Source: Leucobacter luti
Lineage (GTDB): Bacteria > Actinomycetota > Actinomycetes > Actinomycetales > Microbacteriaceae
DNA length: 64,000 nucleotides
Direction: 5' to 3'
NCBI RefSeq assembly: GCF_004217175.1
Contig: NZ_SHKI01000003.1
Coordinates: forward strand, 372,697-436,696
The notes beneath the pieces are model-generated. The model was not told where the DNA came from. It did not search any database and saw nothing but the letters and a program-made list of their open reading frames with translations. This document shows, one piece after another, positions 51,612 to 60,068 of this stretch. The position numbers and the translations under genes were made by a program. Within the stretch, counting starts at the first letter, position 1, and every line of letters begins with the position of its first letter.

Positions 51612-51629
51612 CTCATCCCCTGGGATGAG
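51612..51629. promoter_or_regulatory. Palindrome upstream of the RND pump gene
   Basis: CTCATCCC-CT-GGGATGAG, perfect 8-base arms, in the 254-base spacer before the RND gene. The TCATCC...GGATGA pattern is like sites of NarL/LuxR-type response regulators. No regulator gene is adjacent. Nothing else convincing is seen in 51528-51781. Confidence 0.45.
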
Positions 51630-51781
51630 GAAGGTCGTACCTGGGGACGATGCGGGAGCGGCGCGCATCGGCGAGGCTGAAAACCTCGTCCGTGCTGCCC
51701 CGCACGGAGAGCCACGGCTGAGCTGCGTTTGCGGCGCGATCAGTCGCGCCACCCGCCGGGGTCGTCCCACCGAAAGGCACC

Positions 51782-54700
51782 ATGTCCTTCCTTACCCGCA
51801 CCAGCCTCACGAATCGGCTCATCGTCGGGCTCATCACGCTCACGGTTGCCGCACTCGGCCTGTTCTCGATGAGTTCGCTCAAACAGGAGCTGATGCCCTC
51901 GCTGCAGGTGCCGATGGCCTACGTCTCGGTGCAGTCGCCGGGCCTCGCCCCAGAAGAGCTCTCGACGGCCGTGACCGAGCCCGCTGAGCAGGCGCTCAGC
52001 GCGGTGCCGGGGATCACGCGGGTCACCTCGACGACCTCGAGCGGCTCGGCCGACATCATGGTGGAGTGGCCGTTCGACGGCGACGAAGACACGCTCTCGA
52101 AGATCCGGGCGGCGGCCGAGTCGCTCAAGCCGGTGTTCCCGCAGGGCTCCGAGGTCACCGTCTTTTCCGGCGGGGCGGAAGATATGCCCGCGATGATGCT
52201 GAGCGCGGGATCGAGCGACGACTCCGCGGCGTTCGGCGACGCGCTCGCGCAGACCGTCGTGCCCGCCCTGCAGGGTGTCAGCGGCGTGCAGAAGGTCACG
52301 CTCTCGGGGCGCGAGGAACAGCGGATCTTGATCGATCTGCGCCCAGCCGACGTGACCCGCCTCAAGGTTGACCCCGCGCAGATCGAGGGCGTGCTGCGTG
52401 CACACGGGGCCGCGATTCCGGCCGGTCAGGCGGAGTCGGACGAGGGGCCGCTCGCGGTGACCGTCGGCGGCGCGCTCACCTCGGTGAAGGCCGTCGCAGC
52501 GCTCCCGATCGCCGTCGAGTCGGGCGTCACGAAGATCTCCGACTTCGCGGACGTGCACTCGGAGGTGGTGCCCGCCGACTCGATCTCGCGGGTCAACGGC
52601 AAGCCCGCGCTGACGCTCCAGGTGATGCCGGGGCAGGGCGCGAACGTGGTCGACATCTCGCACGGCGTGAACGCCGAGCTCGACCGCCTCGCTCCCGGCC
52701 TCAAAGCCGACTTCGTCACGATCTTCGACCAGGCCCCGTACATCGAGCAGTCGATCCACGATCTCTCCGTCGAGGGCGGCCTCGGCCTCCTGTTCGCGGT
52801 GCTCGTGATCCTCGCGTTCCTCGGTTCGTGGCGCTCGACCATCATCGCGGCGGTGTCGATCCCGCTGTCGCTGCTCATCACGCTCATCGGCCTCTGGTGG
52901 AGCGGCAACACGCTCAACATCCTGACCCTCGGCGCGCTCACCATCGCAATCGGCCGCGTGGTCGACGACTCGATCGTGGTCATCGAGAACATCTCGCGGC
53001 GCCGCGGCACCGGGCATCTCACGGTCGCCGGAATCGTCGCGTCGGTGAAGCAGGTCGCCGGCGCCATCACCGCGTCGACGCTCACCACCGTCGCAGTGTT
53101 CCTGCCGATCGCGTTCGTGTCCGGCATGGCCGGGCAGCTGTTCAGGCCGTTCGCAATCACGGTCACGATCGCACTGCTCGCCTCGCTCGTCGTGGCGCTC
53201 ACCATCGTGCCGGTGCTTGCCTACTGGTTTATTCGCGGCACGGAGCGCCGTACCGCGGCGAGCGGTGCGGCCACCGCCGCCGACGCAGACGGCGAGGGCG
53301 AGGGCGACGACCGCGACGGGGGTGACGGGGGTGACGAAATCGGCGCCGCGGCCGCGGCCGACGACACGATCGAACTTGCGCGTCCGGTATCCGTGGGCCA
53401 CGCCGTGACCGGCGGCGCGACCACCGAGACCGGGGCCCAGCCCGCCGCCGTCATCGAGGCTGGCGGCGCCCACTCGGATCTCGATGAGATCCACACGGCC
53501 CCGGACCGTCTGCAGCGCGCAATCATGCCCGCGCTCAACGCAACGCGCAGGCACCCCGTCATCACCCTGGTGTCGTCGGTACTGATCCTCGTCGGCACCC
53601 TGGCCATGAGCACACTGATCCCGACCGACTTCCTCGGCTCCTCCGGGAACGAAAGCCTGCAGCTCAGTCAGACCCCGCCCGAGGGCAGCGACTCCGATCT
53701 GGTCGCGGTCGCCGAGCCCGTCGAAGCCGCGCTCGGCGAGATCTCCGGCGTGCGCGACGTGATCACCAACATCCCCGTGAGCGTCGCCGGCGCCCCCACC
53801 GCAATCTCCTACGACGTCCAGTTGCAGGACGACGCGGACACCGAGGCAGTCAGCGACCGCGTGCAGCGCGCGATCGACGGTCTCGACGATGCGGGCGAGA
53901 TCGAGCTGCTCACGCAGGACGCGTTCGTGGGCGGCGACTCGGGGATCGCGCTGCAGATCCGCGGCAACGACCCTGCCGCGCTCCGCGAGGCGAGCGACCT
54001 GCTCGAAGAGCAGCTCGCAGACCAGCCCGGCGTGCAGTCGGTGCGCAGTGAGCTCGCCGGGGAGCAGCCCGTGGTGCGGGTGAAGCTCAACAACGTCCAG
54101 GCCACGAACATTGGCTTCGACCCGACCACCGTGGCGCTCGCCGTGCAGGAGGCGCTGGAGGGCAAGCAGGTGGGCTCGATCATGCTTGAGGGGCGCGACC
54201 GCGATATCGTCGTGCGCACCCCGGGCACCGAGCGCACCGCCGAGGCCCTCGGCGAGATCATGCTGCCGGTCACCCCGGTGCAGACCTCGCAGGCGCAGAA
54301 GATCGCCGCTGACGCGCTCAAGGAGAAGGCCGACGCCGAGGCGGAGGATGCCAGGGCGAAGAGCGCCAACGAGCTGTCGAACCAGATCAGCGAAGCCTCC
54401 GGGCAGCGCAGCGAACTGGTGGCCCAGCTCGGCGGGCTCAACGCGCAGCTCGCGCAGCTGAGCGCCGCCCCCGTGGTGCCGGGCGCCCCGCGCACGCCCG
54501 AGGAGGACGCGATGCAGCGCGCGATGGAGGAGCGCGCCGAGCAGCTCGGGGCTCTCCAGGGCGCGATCGGCGCCGCGCAGGGCGGCATCGAGGGCATCGA
54601 CGAACAGCTCACCATGCTGCGCGAGAGCCAGGAGCAGGCGGCGACGCAGCAGGCTGAGATGGAGGCCGCCGAGGTCACCGGCACCGCGATCCCGCTCAGC

Positions 54701-55624
54701 GCGATCGCCGAGGTGACGGAGGAGCTCACCGCGCCCGTCATCACCCGCGCCGACGGCGAGCGCCAGGTCGCGCTCTCCGTGACCCCCAAGAAGGGGCAGC
54801 TCGACCTGGCGAACGCGGCGATCACCACCGCGATCGACACCGCAGAGCTTCCCGCCGGCGTGAGCTTTGAGCTCGGTGGGGTGAGCGCCGAGCAGGACGA
54901 CGCGTTCGCGCAGCTCGGGCTCGCGATGCTCGGGGCGATCATGCTCGTGATGCTCGTGATGGTGGCGACGTTCCGCAGCTTCCGCGGCCCGTTCGTACTG
55001 CTCGTGTCGATCCCGTTCGCCGCGACCGGTGCCATCCTCGGGCTCTTCATCACGAACACCCCGCTCGGCCTGCCGGCGCTGATCGGCCTGCTCATGCTCA
55101 TCGGCATCGTCGTGACCAACGCGATCGTGCTGATGGACCTCGTGAACCGGCTCCGCGCCGCGGGTGCCGACCTCGACGAGGCGGTCGAGCACGGCACGCG
55201 CCTCCGGCTCCGCCCGATCCTCATGACCGCGGCGGCGACGATCTTCGCGCTCGTCCCGATGTCCCTCGGGCTCACCGGCGGCGGCGTCTTTATCTCGAAG
55301 CCGCTCGCGATCGTGGTGATCGGCGGGCTCATCTCCTCCACGCTGCTCACGCTCGTGCTCGTCCCGCTCCTCTACACGCTCGTTGAGCGCCGGCGCGACA
55401 AGAAGCTCGCAAAGCGCGAGCTGCGCCGCGAGCATCGGGCAGAACGGCAAGCCGAGCGTCAGGCCGAGCGCGCGGAGACGCGAGAGACGCAGCGGCAGTT
55501 GGCGGGGCGGGGCACGGCGCGTGCGGCGAAGCCCAAGCGCGAGCGGAAGCCCAAGCGTGGCCGCAAGAAGCGGGGCGGCGCCGAGGACCCCGAGGAGCCG
55601 ACCGAGTTCACGGAGCTCGCGTAG
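51782..55624 (+). CDS. AcrB/HAE1-type RND transporter permease with coiled-coil insertion
   Basis: Large RND efflux permease, 1280 residues, related to SwrC/YerP-type pumps of Gram-positive bacteria. First membrane segment LIVGLITLTVAALGLFSM, then porter domain (LKQELMPSLQVP, SVQSPGLAPEELSTAVTEPAEQAL). The proton-relay helix is IAIGRVVDDSIVVIENISRR with the Asp pair, and IGIVVTNAIVLMDLVNR is in the second half. A loop of about 100 low-complexity acidic residues (about 485-580) joins the halves. Residues about 836-963 are a Glu/Ala/Gln-rich coiled-coil hairpin not found in standard AcrB. The C-terminal tail is strongly basic. No adaptor or outer-membrane gene is near. Confidence 0.93.
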   Translation: MSFLTRTSLTNRLIVGLITLTVAALGLFSMSSLKQELMPSLQVPMAYVSVQSPGLAPEELSTAVTEPAEQALSAVPGITRVTSTTSSGSADIMVEWPFDGDEDTLSKIRAAAESLKPVFPQGSEVTVFSGGAEDMPAMMLSAGSSDDSAAFGDALAQTVVPALQGVSGVQKVTLSGREEQRILIDLRPADVTRLKVDPAQIEGVLRAHGAAIPAGQAESDEGPLAVTVGGALTSVKAVAALPIAVESGVTKISDFADVHSEVVPADSISRVNGKPALTLQVMPGQGANVVDISHGVNAELDRLAPGLKADFVTIFDQAPYIEQSIHDLSVEGGLGLLFAVLVILAFLGSWRSTIIAAVSIPLSLLITLIGLWWSGNTLNILTLGALTIAIGRVVDDSIVVIENISRRRGTGHLTVAGIVASVKQVAGAITASTLTTVAVFLPIAFVSGMAGQLFRPFAITVTIALLASLVVALTIVPVLAYWFIRGTERRTAASGAATAADADGEGEGDDRDGGDGGDEIGAAAAADDTIELARPVSVGHAVTGGATTETGAQPAAVIEAGGAHSDLDEIHTAPDRLQRAIMPALNATRRHPVITLVSSVLILVGTLAMSTLIPTDFLGSSGNESLQLSQTPPEGSDSDLVAVAEPVEAALGEISGVRDVITNIPVSVAGAPTAISYDVQLQDDADTEAVSDRVQRAIDGLDDAGEIELLTQDAFVGGDSGIALQIRGNDPAALREASDLLEEQLADQPGVQSVRSELAGEQPVVRVKLNNVQATNIGFDPTTVALAVQEALEGKQVGSIMLEGRDRDIVVRTPGTERTAEALGEIMLPVTPVQTSQAQKIAADALKEKADAEAEDARAKSANELSNQISEASGQRSELVAQLGGLNAQLAQLSAAPVVPGAPRTPEEDAMQRAMEERAEQLGALQGAIGAAQGGIEGIDEQLTMLRESQEQAATQQAEMEAAEVTGTAIPLSAIAEVTEELTAPVITRADGERQVALSVTPKKGQLDLANAAITTAIDTAELPAGVSFELGGVSAEQDDAFAQLGLAMLGAIMLVMLVMVATFRSFRGPFVLLVSIPFAATGAILGLFITNTPLGLPALIGLLMLIGIVVTNAIVLMDLVNRLRAAGADLDEAVEHGTRLRLRPILMTAAATIFALVPMSLGLTGGGVFISKPLAIVVIGGLISSTLLTLVLVPLLYTLVERRRDKKLAKRELRREHRAERQAERQAERAETRETQRQLAGRGTARAAKPKRERKPKRGRKKRGGAEDPEEPTEFTELA

Positions 55625-55628
55625 CGAG

Positions 55629-55677
55629 ACGGCGCTGGCGCTGCTCCCACACAGTGTGGGGGCAGCGCCAGCGCCGT
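55629..55677. terminator. Bidirectional terminator between the RND gene and zur
   Basis: Nearly perfect hairpin of more than 20 base pairs (one G-U pair) starting ACGGCGCTGGCGCTGC and ending CAGCGCCAGCGCCGT, loop at the centre ACAGT. It lies between the convergent RND and zur genes. Confidence 0.75.
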
Positions 55678-55711
55678 TCCGTGCGAGCTAGGCGCGCGGC
55701 CGCGCCGCCGG

Positions 55712-56113
55712 TCACTCGCGCCCGGCGGCGCGGCAGCGCTCGCAGAGCCCGAAGAGGTCGACGACGTGCTCGATCTCGGTAAACCCGTACTCGGCTCCCA
55801 CGCGCTGCGTCCACTCCTCGACGACCGTCGCCGAGAGCTCCTTCGTGTCCCCGCAGCTGCGGCAGATCAGGTGGTGGTGGTGCCCCTGCGTGGCGCACGA
55901 CCGGAACAGGTTCTCCCCCTCGGGGGACTGCAGCGAGTCTGCCTCACCCGTGTCGGCGAGGCTGGCGAGGTTGCGGTACACGGTGGCGAGGCCGATCGTG
56001 GATCCGGAGTCGCGGAGCACCTGGTGCAGCTGCTGGGCGCTCACGAACCCGTGCGCCTCTGCCAGCGAGGCGCGTACGGCCTCCCGCTGCCAGGTATTGC
56101 GTTTCGGCTGCAT
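55712..56113 (-). CDS. zur: Fur-family regulator, probably Zur
   Basis: Metal-responsive repressor, 133 residues. N-terminal winged helix (LAEAHGFVSAQQLHQVLRD, TIGLATVYRNLASLADTG). Metal ligands: the run HHHHLICRSCG with its CxxC and the C-terminal LFGLCERC CxxC. Final gene of the zinc ABC operon, one base after the second permease, which points to zinc rather than iron. It would bind the palindrome at 59776-59794. Confidence 0.92.
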   Translation of the reverse strand: MQPKRNTWQREAVRASLAEAHGFVSAQQLHQVLRDSGSTIGLATVYRNLASLADTGEADSLQSPEGENLFRSCATQGHHHHLICRSCGDTKELSATVVEEWTQRVGAEYGFTEIEHVVDLFGLCERCRAAGRE

Positions 56114-56114
56114 G

Positions 56115-56963
56115 TCAGCCCTCCCGTGCCGGTGTCTTGCCCCCCACCGTAGCGAACTCGCCGCTGCGATGCCCAACCCGATCCGCGATGGCCCGCGCCA
56201 CGACGGCAAGGATGAAGAGGCCCGCGATGACCAGACCGACGGCGCCGCCCGCCGCAATCGCAAACTCCCGGGAGACCCAGAGGCCGACGAGCCCGCCGAG
56301 CACACCGATTCCAGCGGCGAGCGGGGGAATGAGTGCGAGGCGCGAGGTGAGCACGCGGGCGGTCGCGGCGGGGCCGATGATCACGGCGACGCCGAGGATC
56401 GCGCCCACCGCGGGCATCGCGACTACCACCGCGGCCGCGATGACCCCCGTCACGATGAGCTCGACCGGCCAGCTCTTGAACCCCGCGGCGGCAAAGCCGA
56501 CCGGGTCGAAGGTGTGGAACAGAATGCGTCGCCGGGTGAGCGCAAGCACCCCGAGCGCGAGCACGAGCACGGCACCGGTCGCGGCGACATCGCCCCCGGA
56601 GACGCTGAGTGGCGACCCGACCAGCAGCGCCTCGACGGGGATCCCGAGCCCCGGGTTGAGGCTCGCGAGCAGGGTGCCGAGCGCGAATCCAAACGAGAGC
56701 ACCACGCCGCTGGTGACCTGACGGCCTTGGCCGGGAACCTTGCCCAGCAGGGTCATGAGCAGCACGAGCACGAGCGCGAACAGCGCCTGCCCCAGCAGCA
56801 GGTTGAGGCCGGCGATCGCGAACACGACTCCGCCCGGGAACGTAGCGTGGCTGAGCGCCACCGCGAAGAACGAGCGGCGCCGCAGCACGATCAGCGTGCC
56901 GGCCAGCCCAGCAAGGAGCCCCAGCAGGGAAAGCTCGATTGCGGCGAGGGTGAAGTAGCTCAT
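56115..56963 (-). CDS. Zinc ABC transporter permease 2 (ZnuB/TroC family)
   Basis: ABC-3-type metal permease, 282 residues, about eight membrane segments. LLGLLAGLAGTLIVLRRRSFFAVALSHATFPG is the family start; the EAA-like loop and VGAILGVAVIIGPAATARVLTSR are in the second half. ATGA overlap with the first permease. Two different permeases in one operon suggest a heterodimer, as in TroABCD/MntABCD systems. Confidence 0.92.
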   Translation of the reverse strand: MSYFTLAAIELSLLGLLAGLAGTLIVLRRRSFFAVALSHATFPGGVVFAIAGLNLLLGQALFALVLVLLMTLLGKVPGQGRQVTSGVVLSFGFALGTLLASLNPGLGIPVEALLVGSPLSVSGGDVAATGAVLVLALGVLALTRRRILFHTFDPVGFAAAGFKSWPVELIVTGVIAAAVVVAMPAVGAILGVAVIIGPAATARVLTSRLALIPPLAAGIGVLGGLVGLWVSREFAIAAGGAVGLVIAGLFILAVVARAIADRVGHRSGEFATVGGKTPAREG

Positions 56964-57838
56964 GCGCGCGCCGCCCGTCGCCGAGGGATCCGCGTCAGCG
57001 CCGCGACCGCGTAGCCAGCGACGAGCAGCAACACGACAACCGCGCCGGGCGAGACCGTGGCGCCGGCACCAACCGACCACTCGAACGAGAGCCACAGGCC
57101 CGCAACCCCCGCCGCGAGCGGCAACAGGATCGCGATCGGGATCAGCAGCGCAAAGCGCCGCGAAATGAGCCGCGCCGCAGCCATCGGCACCGTGAGGAGC
57201 GCGAGCACCATGAGCACGCCGAGCGCCTGCACGCCGGCGACCACGAGCAGCGCGACCGAGATGCCGAGGGCCAGGTCCGCGGCGAGCGGCCGGAACCCGG
57301 CGGCCTCCGCGCCGGCGGCGTCGAACGCGCGAAACAGCTGCGCCCGCCAGCTCAGAGCCACCACGAGGATCGCGGCGACCGCCACCACGAGGATCTGCCA
57401 CAGCTGCGCGTCCGTCACCGTGAGGAGCCGCCCGAACAGCAGCTCCTGCAGCTGAGAGACGTACCCCTCCTGCCGGGACACCAGCACGATCCCGAGGCTG
57501 AAGAGGCCCGTCAGCACCACGGCGATGGCCGCGTCGGCACCGACCCCGCCCCGATGCTCGAGCACCGTGAACAGGATCGCAGCGGCGATCGCCGCGACGA
57601 CCGCGCCGGGAAGCACCCCGGCGGTCCCGCCGAGCGCCGCCCCGATCACGAGGCCGGGAAACACCGCGTGGACGAGCCCGTCGCTCACAAACTCGAGCTC
57701 CCGGAAGCTGATGAAGAGCCCCACGACACCGGCGGCGACCGCGAGGATCACCACCGTGAGGAGGGCGCGCCACATAAACGGCAGTGCGAAGACCTCGGCC
57801 GGACCGTGCGCGAGCAGCGCGGTGGCGAGCTCGGTCAC
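56960..57838 (-). CDS. znuB: Zinc ABC transporter permease 1 (ZnuB family)
   Basis: ABC-3-type metal permease, 292 residues. FMWRALLTVVILAVAAGVVGLFISFRELEFVSDGLVHAVFPG and LLVVAGVQALGVLMVLALLTVPMAAARLISRR are family hallmarks. GTG at 57838 overlaps the ATPase stop (GTGA) and is supported by the domain limits; the longer open frame upstream is arginine-rich shadow. Confidence 0.9.
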   Translation of the reverse strand: MTELATALLAHGPAEVFALPFMWRALLTVVILAVAAGVVGLFISFRELEFVSDGLVHAVFPGLVIGAALGGTAGVLPGAVVAAIAAAILFTVLEHRGGVGADAAIAVVLTGLFSLGIVLVSRQEGYVSQLQELLFGRLLTVTDAQLWQILVVAVAAILVVALSWRAQLFRAFDAAGAEAAGFRPLAADLALGISVALLVVAGVQALGVLMVLALLTVPMAAARLISRRFALLIPIAILLPLAAGVAGLWLSFEWSVGAGATVSPGAVVVLLLVAGYAVAALTRIPRRRAARA

Positions 57839-58620
57839 GCCTCGGTCTCCCGCGTCGTCGTGACCGTGTGGTGGTCGAGTTCGACGGTCGCCTCGTGGAA
57901 CGCGTGCTGCACGGCGTCGAGCGTGAGCGCCTCGCTGAGCGGCCCGAAGCCAGCAGGGTGCCCGGGCTGATTCGGCTCGTGCCCGCTCGCGAGCAGCAGT
58001 ACGTGACTGCACGCCTCACGAGCGATCTCCAGGTCGTGCGTGGACACCACGATCGAGCGCCCCTCCGCGCGCAGCTCGGCGACGAGGGCAAGGAGCACCT
58101 CGCGGTTCTCGCGGTCGAGCCCGTTGAACGGCTCGTCGAGGAGCAGGAGCTTCGGATCCGACACGAGCGCGCGGGCGAGGATGCCGCGCTGCTGCTGCCC
58201 GCCGGACAGCTCGCCGAAGCGCCGCCCAGCAAAGCCTGCGAGGCCCACACGGTCGAGCGCGGACGCCACCGCCGCGCGCCCGGCGCTTCCGATCGGCCGC
58301 AGCGCGCCGCGCGAGCGGTACAGTCCCATGGTCACGACCTGGCGCAGCGTCACCGGGAGGCTCGCGTCCCGGGTGTCGGCCTGCGGCAGCGATCCCACCC
58401 TGCGACGGGCGCGATCCGGCGTCGTCCCCAGCACGCTGATGGTGCCGGCAGTGCGGTCTGCGAGGCCGAGGATCCCCCGCAGCAGGGTGGACTTCCCCGA
58501 ACCGTTGGGCCCGATCAGCGCGAGCGCCGCCCCCTCGGGGAGCTCCAGGCTGAGCCCCTCGACCCGAGTGACCCCCGCGTATCCAAAGGCGGCCTGGTCA
58601 AGCGCGAGTACTGCAGTCAT
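57835..58620 (-). CDS. znuC: Zinc ABC transporter ATP-binding protein
   Basis: ATPase, 261 residues. Walker A GPNGSGKST, signature LSGGQQQRGILARAL, Walker B LLLLDEPFNGLD and switch His VVSTHD are intact. The C-terminal 50 residues, ending in VELDHHTVTTTRETEA, are extra. ATG shares a base with the TAA of the binding-protein gene (TAATG). Confidence 0.93.
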   Translation of the reverse strand: MTAVLALDQAAFGYAGVTRVEGLSLELPEGAALALIGPNGSGKSTLLRGILGLADRTAGTISVLGTTPDRARRRVGSLPQADTRDASLPVTLRQVVTMGLYRSRGALRPIGSAGRAAVASALDRVGLAGFAGRRFGELSGGQQQRGILARALVSDPKLLLLDEPFNGLDRENREVLLALVAELRAEGRSIVVSTHDLEIAREACSHVLLLASGHEPNQPGHPAGFGPLSEALTLDAVQHAFHEATVELDHHTVTTTRETEA

Positions 58621-59762
58621 TACTTGAGCGTAGCGGGGAGCGGGGCCGCGGTCTCACCCCACGCCTCAAGAATCAGGCGCGTGTTGTGGATCGTCGCGTC
58701 GATGTACGTGTCGGCGCCGCTGTCCTCGGTTCCGAGCGAATCGGCGTAGATCGACTCAGCGTCGACGACGGTCACGCCGGCCTCGGCGGCGATCGTGCGC
58801 GCGAGCTTGGGGCTCATCGAGGACTCGACGAACACCGCGGTGACCCCGCGCTCCCGGATCTCGGCGACGAGCGCGTCAATGTCTGCCGCGCTCGGCTCGG
58901 CGTTGTCCTCGAAGCTGGGCAGGATCGCCCCGGCAAACGCGATGTCGTAGTCGTGCAGGAAGTAGCGCAGCGAGTCGTGCCCGCTCACGAGCACGCGCTT
59001 CGCCTCGGGAACCGCGGCGAACTGCTCACCCACCCAGGCGTCGAGCGCCTCGAGCTTCGCGGTATACGCGGCGGTGCGCTCCTCGTAGCCGGCGGCGTGA
59101 TCAGGATCGATGCGCGCGAGCTCGGCGCCGAGGTGGGAGACCATGCCCTCCGCGTACCTCGGCGAGGTCCACAGGTGCGGATTCGTGGCGCCGTGATCGT
59201 GGTCGTGCTCGTCCTCGCCCTCCGCGTGGTCGTGCCCGGCCTCTTCTGTCTCATCGGCGTGAACCTCTTCGTCGGCGTGCTCGTCCGTGGCAGCCGCGTG
59301 GTCGTGATCCGCGTGCGCGTCGCCGGACTCGCCCGCCTCGCCCTCGGCGGTGATCTCGGTGGCCTCGGCCAGGTCGATCCCGTCGCTCGCGGTCACGATC
59401 TCGCCCGCAAAGCCCGACGCGTCGATCGCGTCGTCGATGAAGGTCTCGAGGCCGGCGCCGTTGACCACGAGCACGTCCGCCTCGCTGAGGGCGAGCAGAT
59501 CCGCCGGGGTCGGATCGAAGTGGTGCGCTGATCCGCCCGGGACGAGGAGCCCGCGGAGCTCGATGTCGTCGCCACCCACCTCTCGGGCGAAGTCAGTGAG
59601 CTGCGTGGTGGTGGTCACCACGCTGAGCGCGCCGTCGGGTGCGCCGTCGGCGCTCGCGCCTGGTGCGCAACCGGTGAGTGTGAGCGCCGCGGCTGCGGCG
59701 AGCGCGATGCCGCCGACGAGGGCGGACTGCGAGCGGCGGGCGCCGCGAGGAGTGAGTGACAT
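58620..59762 (-). CDS. znuA: Zinc-binding ABC lipoprotein with His/Asp/Glu-rich loop
   Basis: Cluster-9 metal-binding protein, 380 residues. Lipobox LTGC at the N terminus; ALSVVTTTTQLTDFAREVGGD and GGSAHHFDPTPADL begin the domain. A loop rich in His, Asp and Glu (around residues 150-195, with HADHDHAA, DEHADEE, GHDHAEGEDEHDHDHG) is the zinc-scavenging feature of ZnuA proteins. NPHLWTSPRYAEGM and LVSGHDSLRYFLHDYDI supply further ligands. First gene of the znuA-znuC-znuB-permease-zur operon. Confidence 0.96.
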   Translation of the reverse strand: MSLTPRGARRSQSALVGGIALAAAAALTLTGCAPGASADGAPDGALSVVTTTTQLTDFAREVGGDDIELRGLLVPGGSAHHFDPTPADLLALSEADVLVVNGAGLETFIDDAIDASGFAGEIVTASDGIDLAEATEITAEGEAGESGDAHADHDHAAATDEHADEEVHADETEEAGHDHAEGEDEHDHDHGATNPHLWTSPRYAEGMVSHLGAELARIDPDHAAGYEERTAAYTAKLEALDAWVGEQFAAVPEAKRVLVSGHDSLRYFLHDYDIAFAGAILPSFEDNAEPSAADIDALVAEIRERGVTAVFVESSMSPKLARTIAAEAGVTVVDAESIYADSLGTEDSGADTYIDATIHNTRLILEAWGETAAPLPATLK

Positions 59763-59775
59763 AGTGAACTTTCTA

Positions 59776-59794
59776 AATGAGAACGAGTATCACT
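59776..59794. promoter_or_regulatory. Zur-box-like palindrome upstream of znuA
   Basis: AATGAGAACGAGTATCACT is an imperfect palindrome with TGA and TCA ends 15 bases apart (59778-59792), like actinobacterial Zur sites (AATGAAAATNATTTTCATT type). It lies 14 bases before the znuA start and next to the -10 box, so binding would block transcription. Confidence 0.6.
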
Positions 59795-59821
59795 ATAGCG
59801 GCTCGTGAGAACCATTCGCAA
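59792..59821 (-). promoter_or_regulatory. Promoter of the zinc operon
   Basis: On the minus strand TTGCGA (-35, 59816-59821) and TATAGT (-10, 59792-59797) are separated by 18 bases. The Zur-box-like palindrome overlaps the -10 box and the start region. Confidence 0.6.
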
Positions 59822-59847
59822 CAGCGGGCGAGTGGTGGCCGGGGGCG

Positions 59848-59935
59848 TCCGAGCTCGCGCAGGAGATCCGAGCTCGCGCAGGAGGAATTCGCCGAATTCG
59901 TCCGCCTGAACTCGGATCTCCTGCGCGAGCTCGGA
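59848..59935. repeat. Tandem 19-base duplication plus inverted copy, long hairpin
   Basis: TCCGAGCTCGCGCAGGAG occurs at 59848 and again at 59867, 19 bases later. The sequence 59848-59872 is a perfect 25-base inverted match to 59911-59935. Between them lies the small palindrome GAATTCGCCGAATTC. The region 59763-60068 (306 bases) holds otherwise only the znuA promoter on its left and a TATGGT box at its right end, and no gene. Confidence 0.8.
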
Positions 59936-60068
59936 TGGGCGCGCGGCGGGGCACACGGTGCGGCCGAAGCTGGGCACACGGCAGGGAGGGGGCGGTGCTG
60001 CGCCCACAGCCCACCACAGCGGACAGCGGACACTGGACCTTCCCCGGGACCCCGCCTATGGTGGGGGC

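Noticed and set aside
51740..55450. A 1236-codon open frame on the minus strand opposite the RND pump gene
   Set aside because: It is the complement-frame shadow of a GC-rich real gene; composition is Arg/Asp/Gly-rich with no domain, and the plus strand encodes a full RND transporter.
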